Shown: one piece after another, positions 36,477-45,193 of the stretch
Layout: the number at the start of each line of letters is the position of its first letter
Numbering within the stretch: position 1 is the stretch's first letter
NCBI GenBank assembly: GCA_002723255.1
Contig: PBNW01000011.1
Location: 13,973 to 62,828 of the forward strand
From: Pelagibacterium sp.
GTDB taxonomy: Bacteria > Pseudomonadota > Alphaproteobacteria > Rhizobiales > Devosiaceae
Reading direction: 5' to 3'
DNA: 48,856 bases
The notes under the pieces: generated by a model
Database searches by the model: none
What the model saw: the letters and a program-made list of their open reading frames with translations, nothing else
What the model was told of the DNA's origin: nothing
Made by a program: the position numbers and the translations under genes

Positions 36477-36729
36477 TCGAGGCGCCAAACACGCCAAGCG
36501 CCAACAGCCCGAAGCCGAAGATCATGACGATGTTGGGATTGTGAACCCAGCCCATGGGCGCAAAACGCCCCAGCCAGACCGGATGATAGATCGCCACGCC
36601 GAAACCGGACCAGCCCCCGGCAAACACCGAATAGAACCGCTCGCGCCATTTCGCCTTGGGCAGCAGCCCCTTTATGGCGGCGACAAGGATCATCAGGCCG
36701 GCGACGGGGACGAGCAGGGTCTGGAGCAT
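36457..36729 (-). CDS. Small hypothetical membrane protein
   Basis: The 90-residue frame has two or three hydrophobic helices: MLQTLLVPVAGLMILVAAI at the start, a weaker Trp/Gly-rich segment in the middle, and IVMIFGFGLLALGVFGASIMI near the end. A basic loop (KAKWRERF) and an aromatic GGWSGFGVAIYHPVW stretch lie between. The open frame continues upstream into a repeat element, so the ATG at 36729 is the sensible start although its ribosome binding site is weak. It overlaps the end of the glutathione transferase gene by 20 bp. Family not recognised. Confidence 0.68.
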   Translation of the reverse strand: MLQTLLVPVAGLMILVAAIKGLLPKAKWRERFYSVFAGGWSGFGVAIYHPVWLGRFAPMGWVHNPNIVMIFGFGLLALGVFGASIMIGER

Positions 36730-36858
36730 GGCGGAGGGTTTCCGGTTGAACGGGGTCGATATACGCCCATCCTTGCCGCTGCGCCAGAGCGGCAATGTCA
36801 CATGGTGGTGGTTGAATCGGTATTTGCCTAGTTGCCCCGTTCCTCCAAAACCCCCTCC

Positions 36859-36978
36859 GTCACCCCGGCTCCCCGCTTTCGCGGGGACAGGCCCGAGCCG
36901 GGGCCCAGTACACTCCACACCGGCGACGGAACCGCCAGCGCTGCCGGTTACTGGATCCCGGATCAAGTCCGGGATGAC
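36859..36978. repeat. Palindromic intergenic repeat element with GTCAYCCCGG ends
   Basis: The element begins with GTCACCCCGG and ends with CCGGGATGAC, which are imperfect terminal inverted repeats. Inside are two hairpins: CCCCGGCT/AGCCGGGG enclosing CCCCGC/GCGGGG (36863-36903), and ATCCCGGA/TCCGGGAT (36955-36975). This is the pattern of the REP/MITE-like elements scattered through alphaproteobacterial genomes. Confidence 0.8.
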
Positions 36979-37006
36979 GGCGGTGGAGAGGGAGGCGTCG
37001 GTTGAC

Positions 37007-37429
37007 CTAATCCCGCTTTTGCGTCAGAGCCATTCCGGCAATGATCATGGCAACCCCGATGGCGCTGGCCGCGAGATTCTCGGTGTTGCCGCGTGCCAGA
37101 TCGAGCAGCACGCCGGAAATCATCTGGCCGCCAATGACCAGCATGGCGGTGTTGATGGCCCCGATGCGGGCGATGAGCCAGCTGCCCGAGGCAACGAAAA
37201 CCACCCCGATGGTGCCGCCCAGATAGGCGTACCATGGCGCATTCAGGGCGCCTTGGGGCCAAAGGCCGCCAATGATCAGGCCGAAAACCGTGAGCACCGC
37301 AAAGCCGACGATGTGGTTCCAGTACGAGGCGATCAGCGCCGTGGTCGACAGCGCCAGCCGACCGTTCAGTTGCCGCGAGAGCGAAACCAGAATGCCCGCG
37401 AGCAGGGCGAACAGGATTGCCGTGGTCAT
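37007..37429 (-). CDS. DMT-superfamily half-transporter, YdcZ/DUF606 type (second of pair)
   Basis: The 140-residue protein has five predicted transmembrane helices of the DUF606/YdcZ family (SRQLNGRLALS, SYWNHIVGFAVLTVFGLIIG, WYAYLGGTIGVVFVASGSWL, GGQMISGVLLDL). It ends TQKRD. AGGGG precedes the ATG. It follows a related gene after only 4 bp. Such pairs are thought to work as heterodimers, as in small multidrug resistance pairs. The substrate is unknown. Confidence 0.87.
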   Translation of the reverse strand: MTTAILFALLAGILVSLSRQLNGRLALSTTALIASYWNHIVGFAVLTVFGLIIGGLWPQGALNAPWYAYLGGTIGVVFVASGSWLIARIGAINTAMLVIGGQMISGVLLDLARGNTENLAASAIGVAMIIAGMALTQKRD

Positions 37430-37433
37430 CGTC

Positions 37434-37919
37434 CTACCCCTGTCCGAAAATGATGATCATCGAGCCGGCAAAGATCAATGCAAGGGCTGCGAAATCCTTG
37501 AGCCTTGGGACGCGCTTGGGCAGGCCGAACAGGCCCCAGCGGTCGGCGGCGAGCGAGAAAAGCACCTGCCCCGCAAGTCCCAGAGCAAGCGTGCCCGACA
37601 ACGCCAGCGGCGTGTTGACGGTCGTCGAGGTCAACGTCACGGTCAACGCGCCCGAGACGCCGCCCAGATAGGCCCACAGGGGGGCATGGGGCTTTTCGGT
37701 CGTCGTGCCCGATCGAGGGGCAAGGCGCAACAGCGCCAGAAAGATCAGCGCGGCCACCGTGCCGGTGCCGTGGGCGACCCATGACGAATACATCGCCCCG
37801 CCATGCAACCCGACCAGCCCGTTGAAATCGACCATCAGGGTCAAAAGCCCGCCGCTGGCGAAGGCCAAAAGCAGATGAAGCGGGGCGGGTCGGCGGGCGG
37901 ATAACGGGGTGGATGACAT
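37434..37919 (-). CDS. DMT-superfamily half-transporter, YdcZ/DUF606 type (first of pair)
   Basis: The 161-residue protein has about five transmembrane helices. It shares the family features of its downstream neighbour (MVDFNGLVG, SSWVAHGTGTVAALIFLALL, WAYLGGVSGALTVTLTSTTV, GQVLFSLAADRWG) after a short basic N-terminus (SARRPAPLH). The two proteins are similar in layout but clearly diverged, which suits an antiparallel heterodimer. It is divergent from the molybdopterin oxidoreductase gene across about 160 bp, which must hold both promoters. Confidence 0.86.
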   Translation of the reverse strand: MSSTPLSARRPAPLHLLLAFASGGLLTLMVDFNGLVGLHGGAMYSSWVAHGTGTVAALIFLALLRLAPRSGTTTEKPHAPLWAYLGGVSGALTVTLTSTTVNTPLALSGTLALGLAGQVLFSLAADRWGLFGLPKRVPRLKDFAALALIFAGSMIIIFGQG

Positions 37920-38077
37920 GGCGAATCGTCCGGTGGGCGGTACACTCGCTATAAGCGCATTTGCCCGACCGCCAAAGCCGGCTTTGATAGCCGGTCGCAG
38001 ATTGCAGGAAACAGCTTTGCTGGTCTGTTGCCAGCCCCACCTGCCGTGCCATACTCGCCGTGAGGAGATTTGCCGTC

Positions 38078-40264
38078 ATGCCACATTCGCACCAGACCGT
38101 TGGGGGAGGGCCCAAGAAGGTTCTCTATACGCTCCAGACCGTGGCCCGCATGGGTGTGGGCAAGGCGGCCAAGGCGCTGACCGCCAAGAACACCTGCAAG
38201 GCCTGTGCCTATGGCATGGGCGGGCAGATGGGCGGCATGACCAACGAGCTGGGCGAGTTTCCCTCGGTGTGCAACAAGTCGGTGCAGGCCCAATCGACAG
38301 ATATCCAGCCGGCCATTCCGCACGCCATTTTCACCCACGAGCTTGCCGACCTCAAGGAATTGACCGGCAAGGAGATGGAGCATCTGGGCCGGTTGGGCGA
38401 CCCGGTTTACAAGCCCGCCAGGTCCGATCACTACACTGTGGTCGATTGGGACTGGGCGCTCGATCACGCCGCCAAGCGGCTGCTGGCCACTGCGGCTGAC
38501 CGGACGTTCTTTTATTCTTCGGGGCGCTCATCGAACGAGGCGGGGTTCATCTTCCAGCTTCTGGCCCGCGCCTTTGGCACCAACAACGTCAACAACTGTT
38601 CCTATTTCTGCCATCAGGCGACCAGCGAGGGGCTGGCCACCACCATCGGCAAGGGTACTGCGACGGTGGAACTGGCCGACCTTACGGGCGCTGACATGAT
38701 CTTTGTGATCGGGGCCAATCCCTCGTCCAACCACCCGCGCTTCATTCACATGCTCAAGCACTGCCGCGACCGGGGCGGGGAGGTGATCGTCATCAATCCG
38801 GCGCGCGAGCCGGGACTGGTCAAATTCGCCGTGCCCAAATCTCCCTCGTCGATGCTCAGGGGCGGCGACGACATCGCGTCCGATTATCTCCAGCCGCGCA
38901 TCGGGTCCGATATCGCGCTGATGATCGGCATCGCCAAGGCGGTGATCGAGGCCGGGATGGAAGACGCGGACTTTATTGAAAAACATACAGGCAATGTTGC
39001 GGCCTATAGAGCACAAGTCCATGCAACATCGTGGGTAAATATCGAAACATCGACGGGCCTCTCGCGGGCCGAAATCGAGCGCGTCGCGCACCGCTATGGA
39101 CAGGCGAAAAACGTGGTTTTCGCCTGGGGGATGGGGATGACGCACCACGTTCACGGCGTTGAAAACGTTGAATCAATTGCCAATCTCGCCCTGTTGCGCG
39201 GCATGATCGGGCGGCCCAATGCGGGGCTGTTGCCCCTGCGCGGGCACTCCAATGTGCAGGGCATCGGCACCATCGGCGTCAAACCGCTGCTGGCCGAGGA
39301 CGTGATGGCCGAAATGGAGCGCCAGTTTTCGATTTCTCTCAGTCGGTCCAAGGGCCTGGATACCATGGCCTGCCTGCACGCCGCCCATCGCGGCGAGATG
39401 GATGCCGCGGTCATCATGGGCGGCAATCTTTATGGTGCATCTCCCGATACCGCATGGGCCGAGAAGGCGCTTAACACAATAGGATTCAAGCTCTTTTTGA
39501 CCACGACCCTCAATCTGGGGCACGTCCACGGGCACGATGAATCCGAAAGCCTGATCCTGCCGGTGACGGCGCGCGACGAGGAATGGGAGCCCACCACCCA
39601 GGAATCGATGTTCAATTTCATACGCTTATCAGACGGCGGGATCGACCGGCTGGCCAATGTGCGCCCCGAAAGCGTCATCCTCACCGACCTCGCCACCCGC
39701 ATCCTGCCCGATAGCCCCATCGATTTTCAGGCGTTCAAGAAGCACGCCGAGGTGCGGCGCGCGATTTCTGAAATCGTCCCCGGTCTCAAGGACTTGGCCG
39801 AGATCGATGTTGCAAAGCGTGAGTTCCACATCGCCAATCGCGTCATGCACGAACCGCGCTTTTCCACGGACGACGGCAGGGGGCATTTTCAGGTGATACC
39901 GCTGCCGCAATCCCCGAAAGCGCCAGAGGGTCGCAAGGCGCTGACGCTGGCAACGATCCGCTCGGAAGGCCAGTTCAACACCATCGTTTACGAAGAGACC
40001 GACAGCTATCGCAACAAGGCGCCGCGCTGGTCGGTGCTGCTCAACGGTAAGGACATGGAGGAGATGGGCATCGCCGAAGGCGATCTCATCGATCTGGCGT
40101 CCGAACAGGGAAAGATGAGCAAGCTCAAGGCGCTCAGTTTCGACATCCCCCGCGGATCGGCGCTGGCCTATTACCCGGAAGCCAATGTTCTGGTCGGGAC
40201 GGCAATCGATCCGCGCTCGAAAACGCCTGCCTTCAAGTCGGTGCCGGTATGGATAGAGCGATAA
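38078..40264 (+). CDS. Molybdopterin-dependent oxidoreductase, FdhF/YdeP family
   Basis: The 728-residue protein belongs to the YdeP branch of formate-dehydrogenase-like enzymes. A Cys cluster near residue 45 (CKACAYGMGG ... FPSVCNKS) could bind iron-sulfur. The bis-MGD domains contain YSSGRSSNEAGFIFQLLARAFGT, FVIGANPSSNHPRF and MGGNLYGASPDT. The C-terminal MopB-type domain starts near residue 615. No Tat signal is seen, so it is cytoplasmic. GAGGAG lies 10 bases before the ATG at 38078. E. coli YdeP is tied to acid resistance, but the reaction is unknown. Its stop overlaps the DUF1275 gene by 16 bp. Confidence 0.88.
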   Translation: MPHSHQTVGGGPKKVLYTLQTVARMGVGKAAKALTAKNTCKACAYGMGGQMGGMTNELGEFPSVCNKSVQAQSTDIQPAIPHAIFTHELADLKELTGKEMEHLGRLGDPVYKPARSDHYTVVDWDWALDHAAKRLLATAADRTFFYSSGRSSNEAGFIFQLLARAFGTNNVNNCSYFCHQATSEGLATTIGKGTATVELADLTGADMIFVIGANPSSNHPRFIHMLKHCRDRGGEVIVINPAREPGLVKFAVPKSPSSMLRGGDDIASDYLQPRIGSDIALMIGIAKAVIEAGMEDADFIEKHTGNVAAYRAQVHATSWVNIETSTGLSRAEIERVAHRYGQAKNVVFAWGMGMTHHVHGVENVESIANLALLRGMIGRPNAGLLPLRGHSNVQGIGTIGVKPLLAEDVMAEMERQFSISLSRSKGLDTMACLHAAHRGEMDAAVIMGGNLYGASPDTAWAEKALNTIGFKLFLTTTLNLGHVHGHDESESLILPVTARDEEWEPTTQESMFNFIRLSDGGIDRLANVRPESVILTDLATRILPDSPIDFQAFKKHAEVRRAISEIVPGLKDLAEIDVAKREFHIANRVMHEPRFSTDDGRGHFQVIPLPQSPKAPEGRKALTLATIRSEGQFNTIVYEETDSYRNKAPRWSVLLNGKDMEEMGIAEGDLIDLASEQGKMSKLKALSFDIPRGSALAYYPEANVLVGTAIDPRSKTPAFKSVPVWIER

Positions 40265-41040
40265 ATGCGCGCCGTCGGGGCCGGCGATCCGGGCTCCGGC
40301 TGTTTGCCCATCTCGCCGATCACAGACGCATAGCCGCCGCCGATCTTGCCCTGTCGCTGATCCTCGCCGCCATTGCCGGTGCGGTCAACGCGGGCGGTTT
40401 CATCGCCATCGGACGCTACACCTCGCACATGACGGGATACGTTTCCGAACTGGCCGACACCATTGCCGTGGCCGACTGGCTGGTGGTGGCATCGGGGTTC
40501 GGGGCCGTGATGTTTTTTGTTGCCGGAGCCGCCCTTTCCGCAGTTCTCATCAATTGGGCAAGGCGGCACACGCGCTGGAGCCAATATGCGCTGCCCCTGG
40601 CACTGGAATCGGTGCTGCTTTTGCTCTTCGGTATTCTGGGTGCCGTCTTTGCCGGCGTTTCCGGCTTTGCGCCGGTCGCTGCGCTGCTGCTGTGTTTCCT
40701 GATGGGGCTCCAGAATGCTACCATCACCAAGATTTCCGGGGCGCGGATGCGCACCACCCATGTCACGGGCCTGGTGACCGATATCGGAATTGAGCTGGGC
40801 AAGGGGCTCTATCGTAATCGCGATCCCAATATCGCGCGGGAGCGGGACGTGAAGGCCGATCCACGAAAGCTCAAGATCCTGGTCTCCATCGTTGGATGCT
40901 TTTTCGCCGGCGGGCTTATCGGCGCTGTGGGATTTGCCGGTTTCGGTTTCGGATTTGCTCTGCCGCTGGCTGCCATTCTTGCCACCTGCGCCGTCCCGAG
41001 CTTTGTCGGCCACCATCGGCGTGCGCGCAGGCACGGCTGA
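40249..41040 (+). CDS. DUF1275 (YoaK) family membrane protein
   Basis: The 263-residue protein has six transmembrane helices and the DUF1275 features AGAVNAGGFIAIGRYTSHMTGYVSE near residue 45 and CFLMGLQNATITKISGARMRTTHVTG near 155. The two halves resemble each other, as usual in this family. The N-terminal 25 residues are basic (RRRGRRSGLR). It overlaps the end of the YdeP-type gene and is probably co-translated with it. Function in the family is unknown; transport is suspected. Confidence 0.88.
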   Translation: MDRAINARRRGRRSGLRLFAHLADHRRIAAADLALSLILAAIAGAVNAGGFIAIGRYTSHMTGYVSELADTIAVADWLVVASGFGAVMFFVAGAALSAVLINWARRHTRWSQYALPLALESVLLLLFGILGAVFAGVSGFAPVAALLLCFLMGLQNATITKISGARMRTTHVTGLVTDIGIELGKGLYRNRDPNIARERDVKADPRKLKILVSIVGCFFAGGLIGAVGFAGFGFGFALPLAAILATCAVPSFVGHHRRARRHG

Positions 41041-41509
41041 TTTTGAAACTTATCCCCGCCGATTCAACCTCCCCCATACTGCCCTGACGAACCCGCGCAT
41101 ATGGACGCAAGCGCAACGAACGTTTGGGCGGGGTCGGTCCGGGTTCCTTGCGGGTCGCCGCAGGGAAGGCTCAAAGCGGACGGATGGCCGGGCGAGGACC
41201 ACAAATCCACGTCGTACTCCCGAAAGGGAGAGGGGCACCGCGGATGTTACCGGCAACGGTATCATCCCGACAAACCCCAGCCCGAGACGCCGCCATAAGC
41301 CTAAAATCCCGGATGCATGGGGCGATGATCGCTTCATATATACAAATTTCAGTGCGGAGCGCTCATCGCCCCATGCCGTCTATCCAATCATAGCCCGAGG
41401 CGATATCGCCGTCGGACGTTTTCGCGCGGCCATTGCACCACCTGACGGCTTGTCCTACATACGGCCCCAAGTTTCTCAGGCACGAATTTTTCGAAGAGGC
41501 ACCCGCTTT
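41041..41509. other. 469-bp non-coding region upstream of ettA with several inverted repeats
   Basis: Open frames here look non-protein-like (rich in Arg, Pro and Gly, with no ribosome binding sites). Structure is evident instead. CTCCC-GAAA-GGGAG (41217-41230) is a GNRA hairpin. GATGTTACC/GGTATCATC (41243-41266) pair with one mismatch. 14-bp perfect arms lie at 41315-41328 and 41363-41376 around an AT-rich loop. It could contain a structured RNA, a repeat element or the ettA leader. Confidence 0.5.
41315..41376. repeat. Long inverted repeat with 14-bp perfect arms
   Basis: GCATGGGGCGATGA (41315-41328) and TCATCGCCCCATGC (41363-41376) are exact reverse complements separated by 34 bases that include the AT-rich TTCATATATACAAATTTCA. 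Confidence 0.75.
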
Positions 41510-43165
41510 ATGGCGCGTCAATTCATCTATCATATGCACGGCATGTCCAAGGCCTATTCCGGTGGGAAGAAGGTCATCGACAATATGAATCTCTCGTTCT
41601 ACCCCGATGCCAAGATCGGCATCCTGGGGCCGAACGGCGCGGGTAAATCCACGCTTCTGAAAATCATGGCCGGAATTGACACCGAATTTACCGGCGAAGC
41701 CTGGGCCGCCGATGGTGCGACTGTCGGATATCTGCCCCAGGAGCCCCAGCTCGACGAGCAACTCGACGTCAAGGGCAACGTGATGATCGGGGTCAAGGAC
41801 AAGCAAGCCATCCTCGATCGCTACAACGAGCTGATGATGGATTATTCCGACGAGACGGCCGACGAAGCCTCAAAGCTTCAGGACCAGATCGACGCCGATG
41901 ACCTGTGGGATCTCGATTCCAAGGTCGAGATGGCCATGGACGCGCTGCGCTGCCCTCCGGGGGGAGAAAGCGTGGACAAGCTCTCGGGCGGTGAAAAGCG
42001 CCGTGTGGCCCTGTGTCAGCTGCTGCTCAGCCAGCCCGACCTGCTGCTGCTCGACGAGCCGACCAACCATCTGGACGCCGAAACCACGGCGTGGTTGGAA
42101 AAGCATCTGCGCGAATATCCCGGCGCAGTGCTGATCATCACCCACGACCGCTACTTCCTCGACAACGTGACGGGCTGGATTCTGGAGCTCGACCGCGGGC
42201 GCGGCATTCCCTATGAGGGCAATTACACGGCATACCTGACCGCCAAGGCCAAGCGCATGCAGCAGGAAAAGAGCGAGGATCAGGCCCGCTCGAAGGTGCT
42301 GGAGCGCGAAAAGGAATGGCTGGGCCAGTCGCCCCAGGCGCGCCAGACCAAATCCAAGGCGCGTATCCGGGCCTATGACGAACTGGTCAAGATCAACGAG
42401 GCGCGGACGCAGTCCAACACCGCCCAGATCATCATTCCGCCCGGCGAGAGGCTGGGCCAGAACGTCATCGATATCGAAGGCGTCAAGAAAGGCTTTGGCG
42501 ACCGGCTGCTGATCGATGGGCTCAGCTTCAAGCTGCCACCGGGCGGTATTGTCGGGGTGATCGGTCCGAACGGTGCGGGCAAGACCACGCTGTTCAAGAT
42601 GCTGACCGGGCAGGAGCAGCCCGATGAGGGCACGATTACGGTCGGCGATACCGTCCATATGGGCTATGTGGATCAGAGCCGCGACAGCCTCGATGCGAAA
42701 AAGAGCGTCTGGGAAGAAATCTCGGGCGGCAATGACATCATCAAGCTGGGCAAGCGTGAGGTCAATTCACGGGCCTACACCTCGTCGTTCAACTTCAAGG
42801 GCGGCGATCAGCAACAGCCGGTGGGTACGCTTTCGGGCGGGCAGCGCAACCGCGTGCATCTGGCCAAGATGCTCAAATCGGGCGCCAACGTTCTGCTGCT
42901 CGACGAACCGACCAACGATCTGGACACCGAAACGCTGGCGGCGCTTGAAGAGGCGCTCGAGGAATTTGCCGGCTGTGCCGTCATCATCTCGCACGATCGC
43001 ATGTTCCTCGACCGTCTGGCCACCCACATCCTGGCGTTTGAAGGCGACAGTCATGTGGAATGGTTCGAGGGCAATTTCCAGGATTACGAGGCCGACAAGG
43101 TGCGGCGGCTCGGCCCGGATTCGGTCAATCCCAAGCGCGTGAGCTACAAGCCGCTGACGCGGTAG
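41510..43165 (+). CDS. ettA: Energy-dependent translational throttle protein EttA (ABC-F)
   Basis: Binds the ribosomal E site and gates the first steps of elongation according to ATP/ADP level. The 551-residue length is typical. Two cassettes are present: Walker A GPNGAGKST near residue 40 and GPNGAGKTT near 355, signatures LSGGEKRRVALCQ and LSGGQRNRVHLAK, and Walker B LLLDEPTNHLD and LLLDEPTNDLD. The arm insertion characteristic of EttA (SDETADEASKLQDQIDADDL) lies near residues 115-135. There is no C-terminal coiled coil, unlike Uup. The frame is open far upstream, but MARQFIYHMHGMSKAY is the family N-terminus. The ribosome binding site is weak. Confidence 0.94.
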   Translation: MARQFIYHMHGMSKAYSGGKKVIDNMNLSFYPDAKIGILGPNGAGKSTLLKIMAGIDTEFTGEAWAADGATVGYLPQEPQLDEQLDVKGNVMIGVKDKQAILDRYNELMMDYSDETADEASKLQDQIDADDLWDLDSKVEMAMDALRCPPGGESVDKLSGGEKRRVALCQLLLSQPDLLLLDEPTNHLDAETTAWLEKHLREYPGAVLIITHDRYFLDNVTGWILELDRGRGIPYEGNYTAYLTAKAKRMQQEKSEDQARSKVLEREKEWLGQSPQARQTKSKARIRAYDELVKINEARTQSNTAQIIIPPGERLGQNVIDIEGVKKGFGDRLLIDGLSFKLPPGGIVGVIGPNGAGKTTLFKMLTGQEQPDEGTITVGDTVHMGYVDQSRDSLDAKKSVWEEISGGNDIIKLGKREVNSRAYTSSFNFKGGDQQQPVGTLSGGQRNRVHLAKMLKSGANVLLLDEPTNDLDTETLAALEEALEEFAGCAVIISHDRMFLDRLATHILAFEGDSHVEWFEGNFQDYEADKVRRLGPDSVNPKRVSYKPLTR

Positions 43166-43199
43166 GCCGCCAGCGCGCCGGACAAAACGATTGTTATGG

Positions 43200-43223
43200 G
43201 GGCCGGGGATTTTTCCCCGGCCC
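43200..43223 (+). terminator. Terminator-like hairpin after ettA
   Basis: GGGCCGGGGA (43200-43209) and TCCCCGGCCC (43214-43223) form a perfect 10-bp stem with a TTTT loop. Only a weak T-rich tail follows. Confidence 0.7.
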
Positions 43224-43249
43224 GTCTGTTTCGCTATAGGCTCTGGATC

Positions 43250-44083
43250 ATGATTGAACCGTTTTCCCTCCAAATCGACGATGCCAATTTCACCGGGATC
43301 GAGGCCGGGGAGGGGATACCGGTGGTGTTTTTGCATGCGGGGGTGTGTGACCGGCGCATGTGGGAAAACCAGATCGAGGCGGTTGCTGCAGCGGGGTTCT
43401 GGGGTATTGCCTACGACCGGCGCGGGTTTGGAGAGACCGTTTCGCCAGACGAGGGATTTTCCCATCTCGAAGACCTCGAAGCGGTTCTGGACGCGCTCGA
43501 TGTCCATGCTGCGGTGTTCGTTGGCTGCTCGATGGGCGGTGCGCTGGCCATAGACTTTGCGCTGGCCAATCCCGAGCGCACCGCCGGGCTGGTTCTGGTG
43601 GGCACCTCGATCAGCGGCGCCCGGGTGCCGTCCTTGCCGCCCGAGATCATGCAGATCGCCAACGCCATGGAAGCGGTGGAGGAAAGCGGGGATGTCGATG
43701 CGATCAACGCGGTCGATACCCACGCCTGGCTCGACGGTCCGCTTTCCGAAAGCGGGCGGGTGAAGGGCGCGGTGCGGGCGCTGTTTCAGGCCATGAACGG
43801 CACCATCTTGCGCAAGAGCGACATGACCCGGGAAGACAGGCCCGAGGCCGCAATCGATCGCATGAGCGAGATCGATACGCCGGCGCTGCTGGTGGCGGGG
43901 GACCTCGATTTTCCCCATATCGTCAACCGCCATGACGATCTGTCAGAAGAGATGGAGAACGCGTTTGCCGTGGTGATCGAGGGCACCGCGCATCTGCCCA
44001 GTCTTGAGCGCCCCGACCTGTTCAACCCGCTGCTGCTCGAGTTTCTTCGCATGGTGACGGGTCAGGCGGACAATGAGCAGTGA
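43250..44083 (+). CDS. Alpha/beta hydrolase
   Basis: The 277-residue protein has the alpha/beta hydrolase pattern. The oxyanion strand is VVFLHAGVCDRRMWENQ near residue 25. The nucleophile elbow is VGCSMGGALAIDFAL near 90 (Ser in GCSMGG). The acid Asp in VAGDLDFPHI lies near 226, and the catalytic His in GTAHLPSLERP near 250. The overall look resembles the 3-oxoadipate enol-lactonase/proline-iminopeptidase-like group. No signal peptide is seen. The ATG at 43250 was chosen because it follows the ettA hairpin and starts at the domain; the ribosome binding site is weak. The substrate is unknown. Confidence 0.88.
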   Translation: MIEPFSLQIDDANFTGIEAGEGIPVVFLHAGVCDRRMWENQIEAVAAAGFWGIAYDRRGFGETVSPDEGFSHLEDLEAVLDALDVHAAVFVGCSMGGALAIDFALANPERTAGLVLVGTSISGARVPSLPPEIMQIANAMEAVEESGDVDAINAVDTHAWLDGPLSESGRVKGAVRALFQAMNGTILRKSDMTREDRPEAAIDRMSEIDTPALLVAGDLDFPHIVNRHDDLSEEMENAFAVVIEGTAHLPSLERPDLFNPLLLEFLRMVTGQADNEQ

Positions 44084-44168
44084 TCGAACCGATCACAAAC
44101 TCTTACTGGCCCGCTGGCGTTTGGCGACATAGTCTGGCGTTTGTGACTCCTGGTTTGAAGGCCTCCCC

Positions 44169-45113
44169 ATGACATCGATCGAAGGCGCTCCCGCCGCAAA
44201 AGGCGTGCGGTCTCCCCGTCCCACAGGGCCGGACGACAATGTGCGCCTTGGCGTCTTTGCGGCGCTGGCCACCTATACGATCTGGGGTGTGCTGCCGCTG
44301 TTCTTCAAGCTGCTCGAGCACGTCAATCCAGTCGGAGTGGTGGCGAACCGGATCCTGTGTTCGCTGTTTTTCGTGATGGCGATCCTGTATTTCCGCCATC
44401 AGTTCGGTGAAGTGCGGGTTGCGCTCAAGGACCGGCGCACCGTGTTGCTGATGTGCGTTTCGGCGGTGCTCATCGCAGCCAACTGGCTCATTTTCGTGTG
44501 GGCGGTGGGCAACAACCATGTGCTCGAAGTGAGTTTTGGCTATTTCATCAATCCGCTGGTCAGCGTGGCGATCGGCATGGTGCTGCTGTCGGAAAAGCTC
44601 AGCCGGACGCAAGCACTCGCCATTGCCATTGCCGTTGTCGCCATAGCCATTCAGGCCGTCGGCCTGGGCAGCGTGCCGTGGGTTTCGCTGGCGCTGGCGC
44701 TGACATTTGCCTTTTATGGCTATGTGCGCAAAACCGTCGATGTGGGCTCGGCGGCGGGGCTGGCCATCGAGACGCTCGTTCTCATTCCGATCAGCGCAGC
44801 TTATATCCTTTATCTGCTGACCGGGCCGGCGCCCGATTTCTACGCCGACCCGACCACCACGCTGTTTCTGGTGATGACCGGGCCGATGACAGCGGTGCCG
44901 CTGGTCATGTTCGCCTTTGCGGCGCGGCAGTTGCGGCTTTCGACCATCGGGATGTTTCAGTACATAGCGCCCTCGCTTCAGTTCGCGGTGGCGGTGTTTG
45001 TGTTCGGCGAGGACTTGTCGCCGGCCCGGCTGGCCAGCTTTGCGCTGATCTGGGTGTCGCTGGCGGTGTTTTCCTACGGCTCCTGGCGGGGACGCGGTCC
45101 CAAACCTGCCTAG
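44169..45113 (+). CDS. rarD: EamA-family transporter RarD
   Basis: The 314-residue protein has ten predicted transmembrane helices in two EamA repeats. The RarD subfamily is recognised by YTIWGVLPLFFKLLEHVNPV near residue 36, NWLIFVWAVGNNHVLEVSFGYFINPL near 105, and IGMFQYIAPSLQFAVAVFVFGE near 260. It has a longer polar N-terminus (about 25 residues) than usual. RarD proteins are inner-membrane permeases of uncertain substrate, originally linked to chloramphenicol sensitivity. A structured repeat lies between it and oxyR. Confidence 0.93.
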   Translation: MTSIEGAPAAKGVRSPRPTGPDDNVRLGVFAALATYTIWGVLPLFFKLLEHVNPVGVVANRILCSLFFVMAILYFRHQFGEVRVALKDRRTVLLMCVSAVLIAANWLIFVWAVGNNHVLEVSFGYFINPLVSVAIGMVLLSEKLSRTQALAIAIAVVAIAIQAVGLGSVPWVSLALALTFAFYGYVRKTVDVGSAAGLAIETLVLIPISAAYILYLLTGPAPDFYADPTTTLFLVMTGPMTAVPLVMFAFAARQLRLSTIGMFQYIAPSLQFAVAVFVFGEDLSPARLASFALIWVSLAVFSYGSWRGRGPKPA

Positions 45114-45115
45114 AT

Positions 45116-45179
45116 CGTGTCCAGCAAAGCATGTCCTCGACGCGATCGAGGATGGAACCGGTTTTGCGGTTCGGACACG
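45116..45179. repeat. Three-way-junction palindromic element between rarD and oxyR
   Basis: An outer stem CGTGTCC/GGACACG (45116-45122 with 45173-45179) encloses two perfect hairpins: TCCTCGA/TCGAGGA (45134-45140 with 45146-45152) and GAACCG/CGGTTC (45155-45160 with 45167-45172). Every arm pairs exactly. It lies between convergent genes and resembles the intergenic mosaic elements of Rhizobiales. Confidence 0.75.
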
Positions 45180-45193
45180 CGAGAAGACAAGGT

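Noticed and set aside
41050-41337. 95-residue minus-strand protein upstream of ettA
   Set aside because: Arg/Pro/Gly-rich composition, no ribosome binding site, and it crosses several inverted repeats; more likely non-coding.
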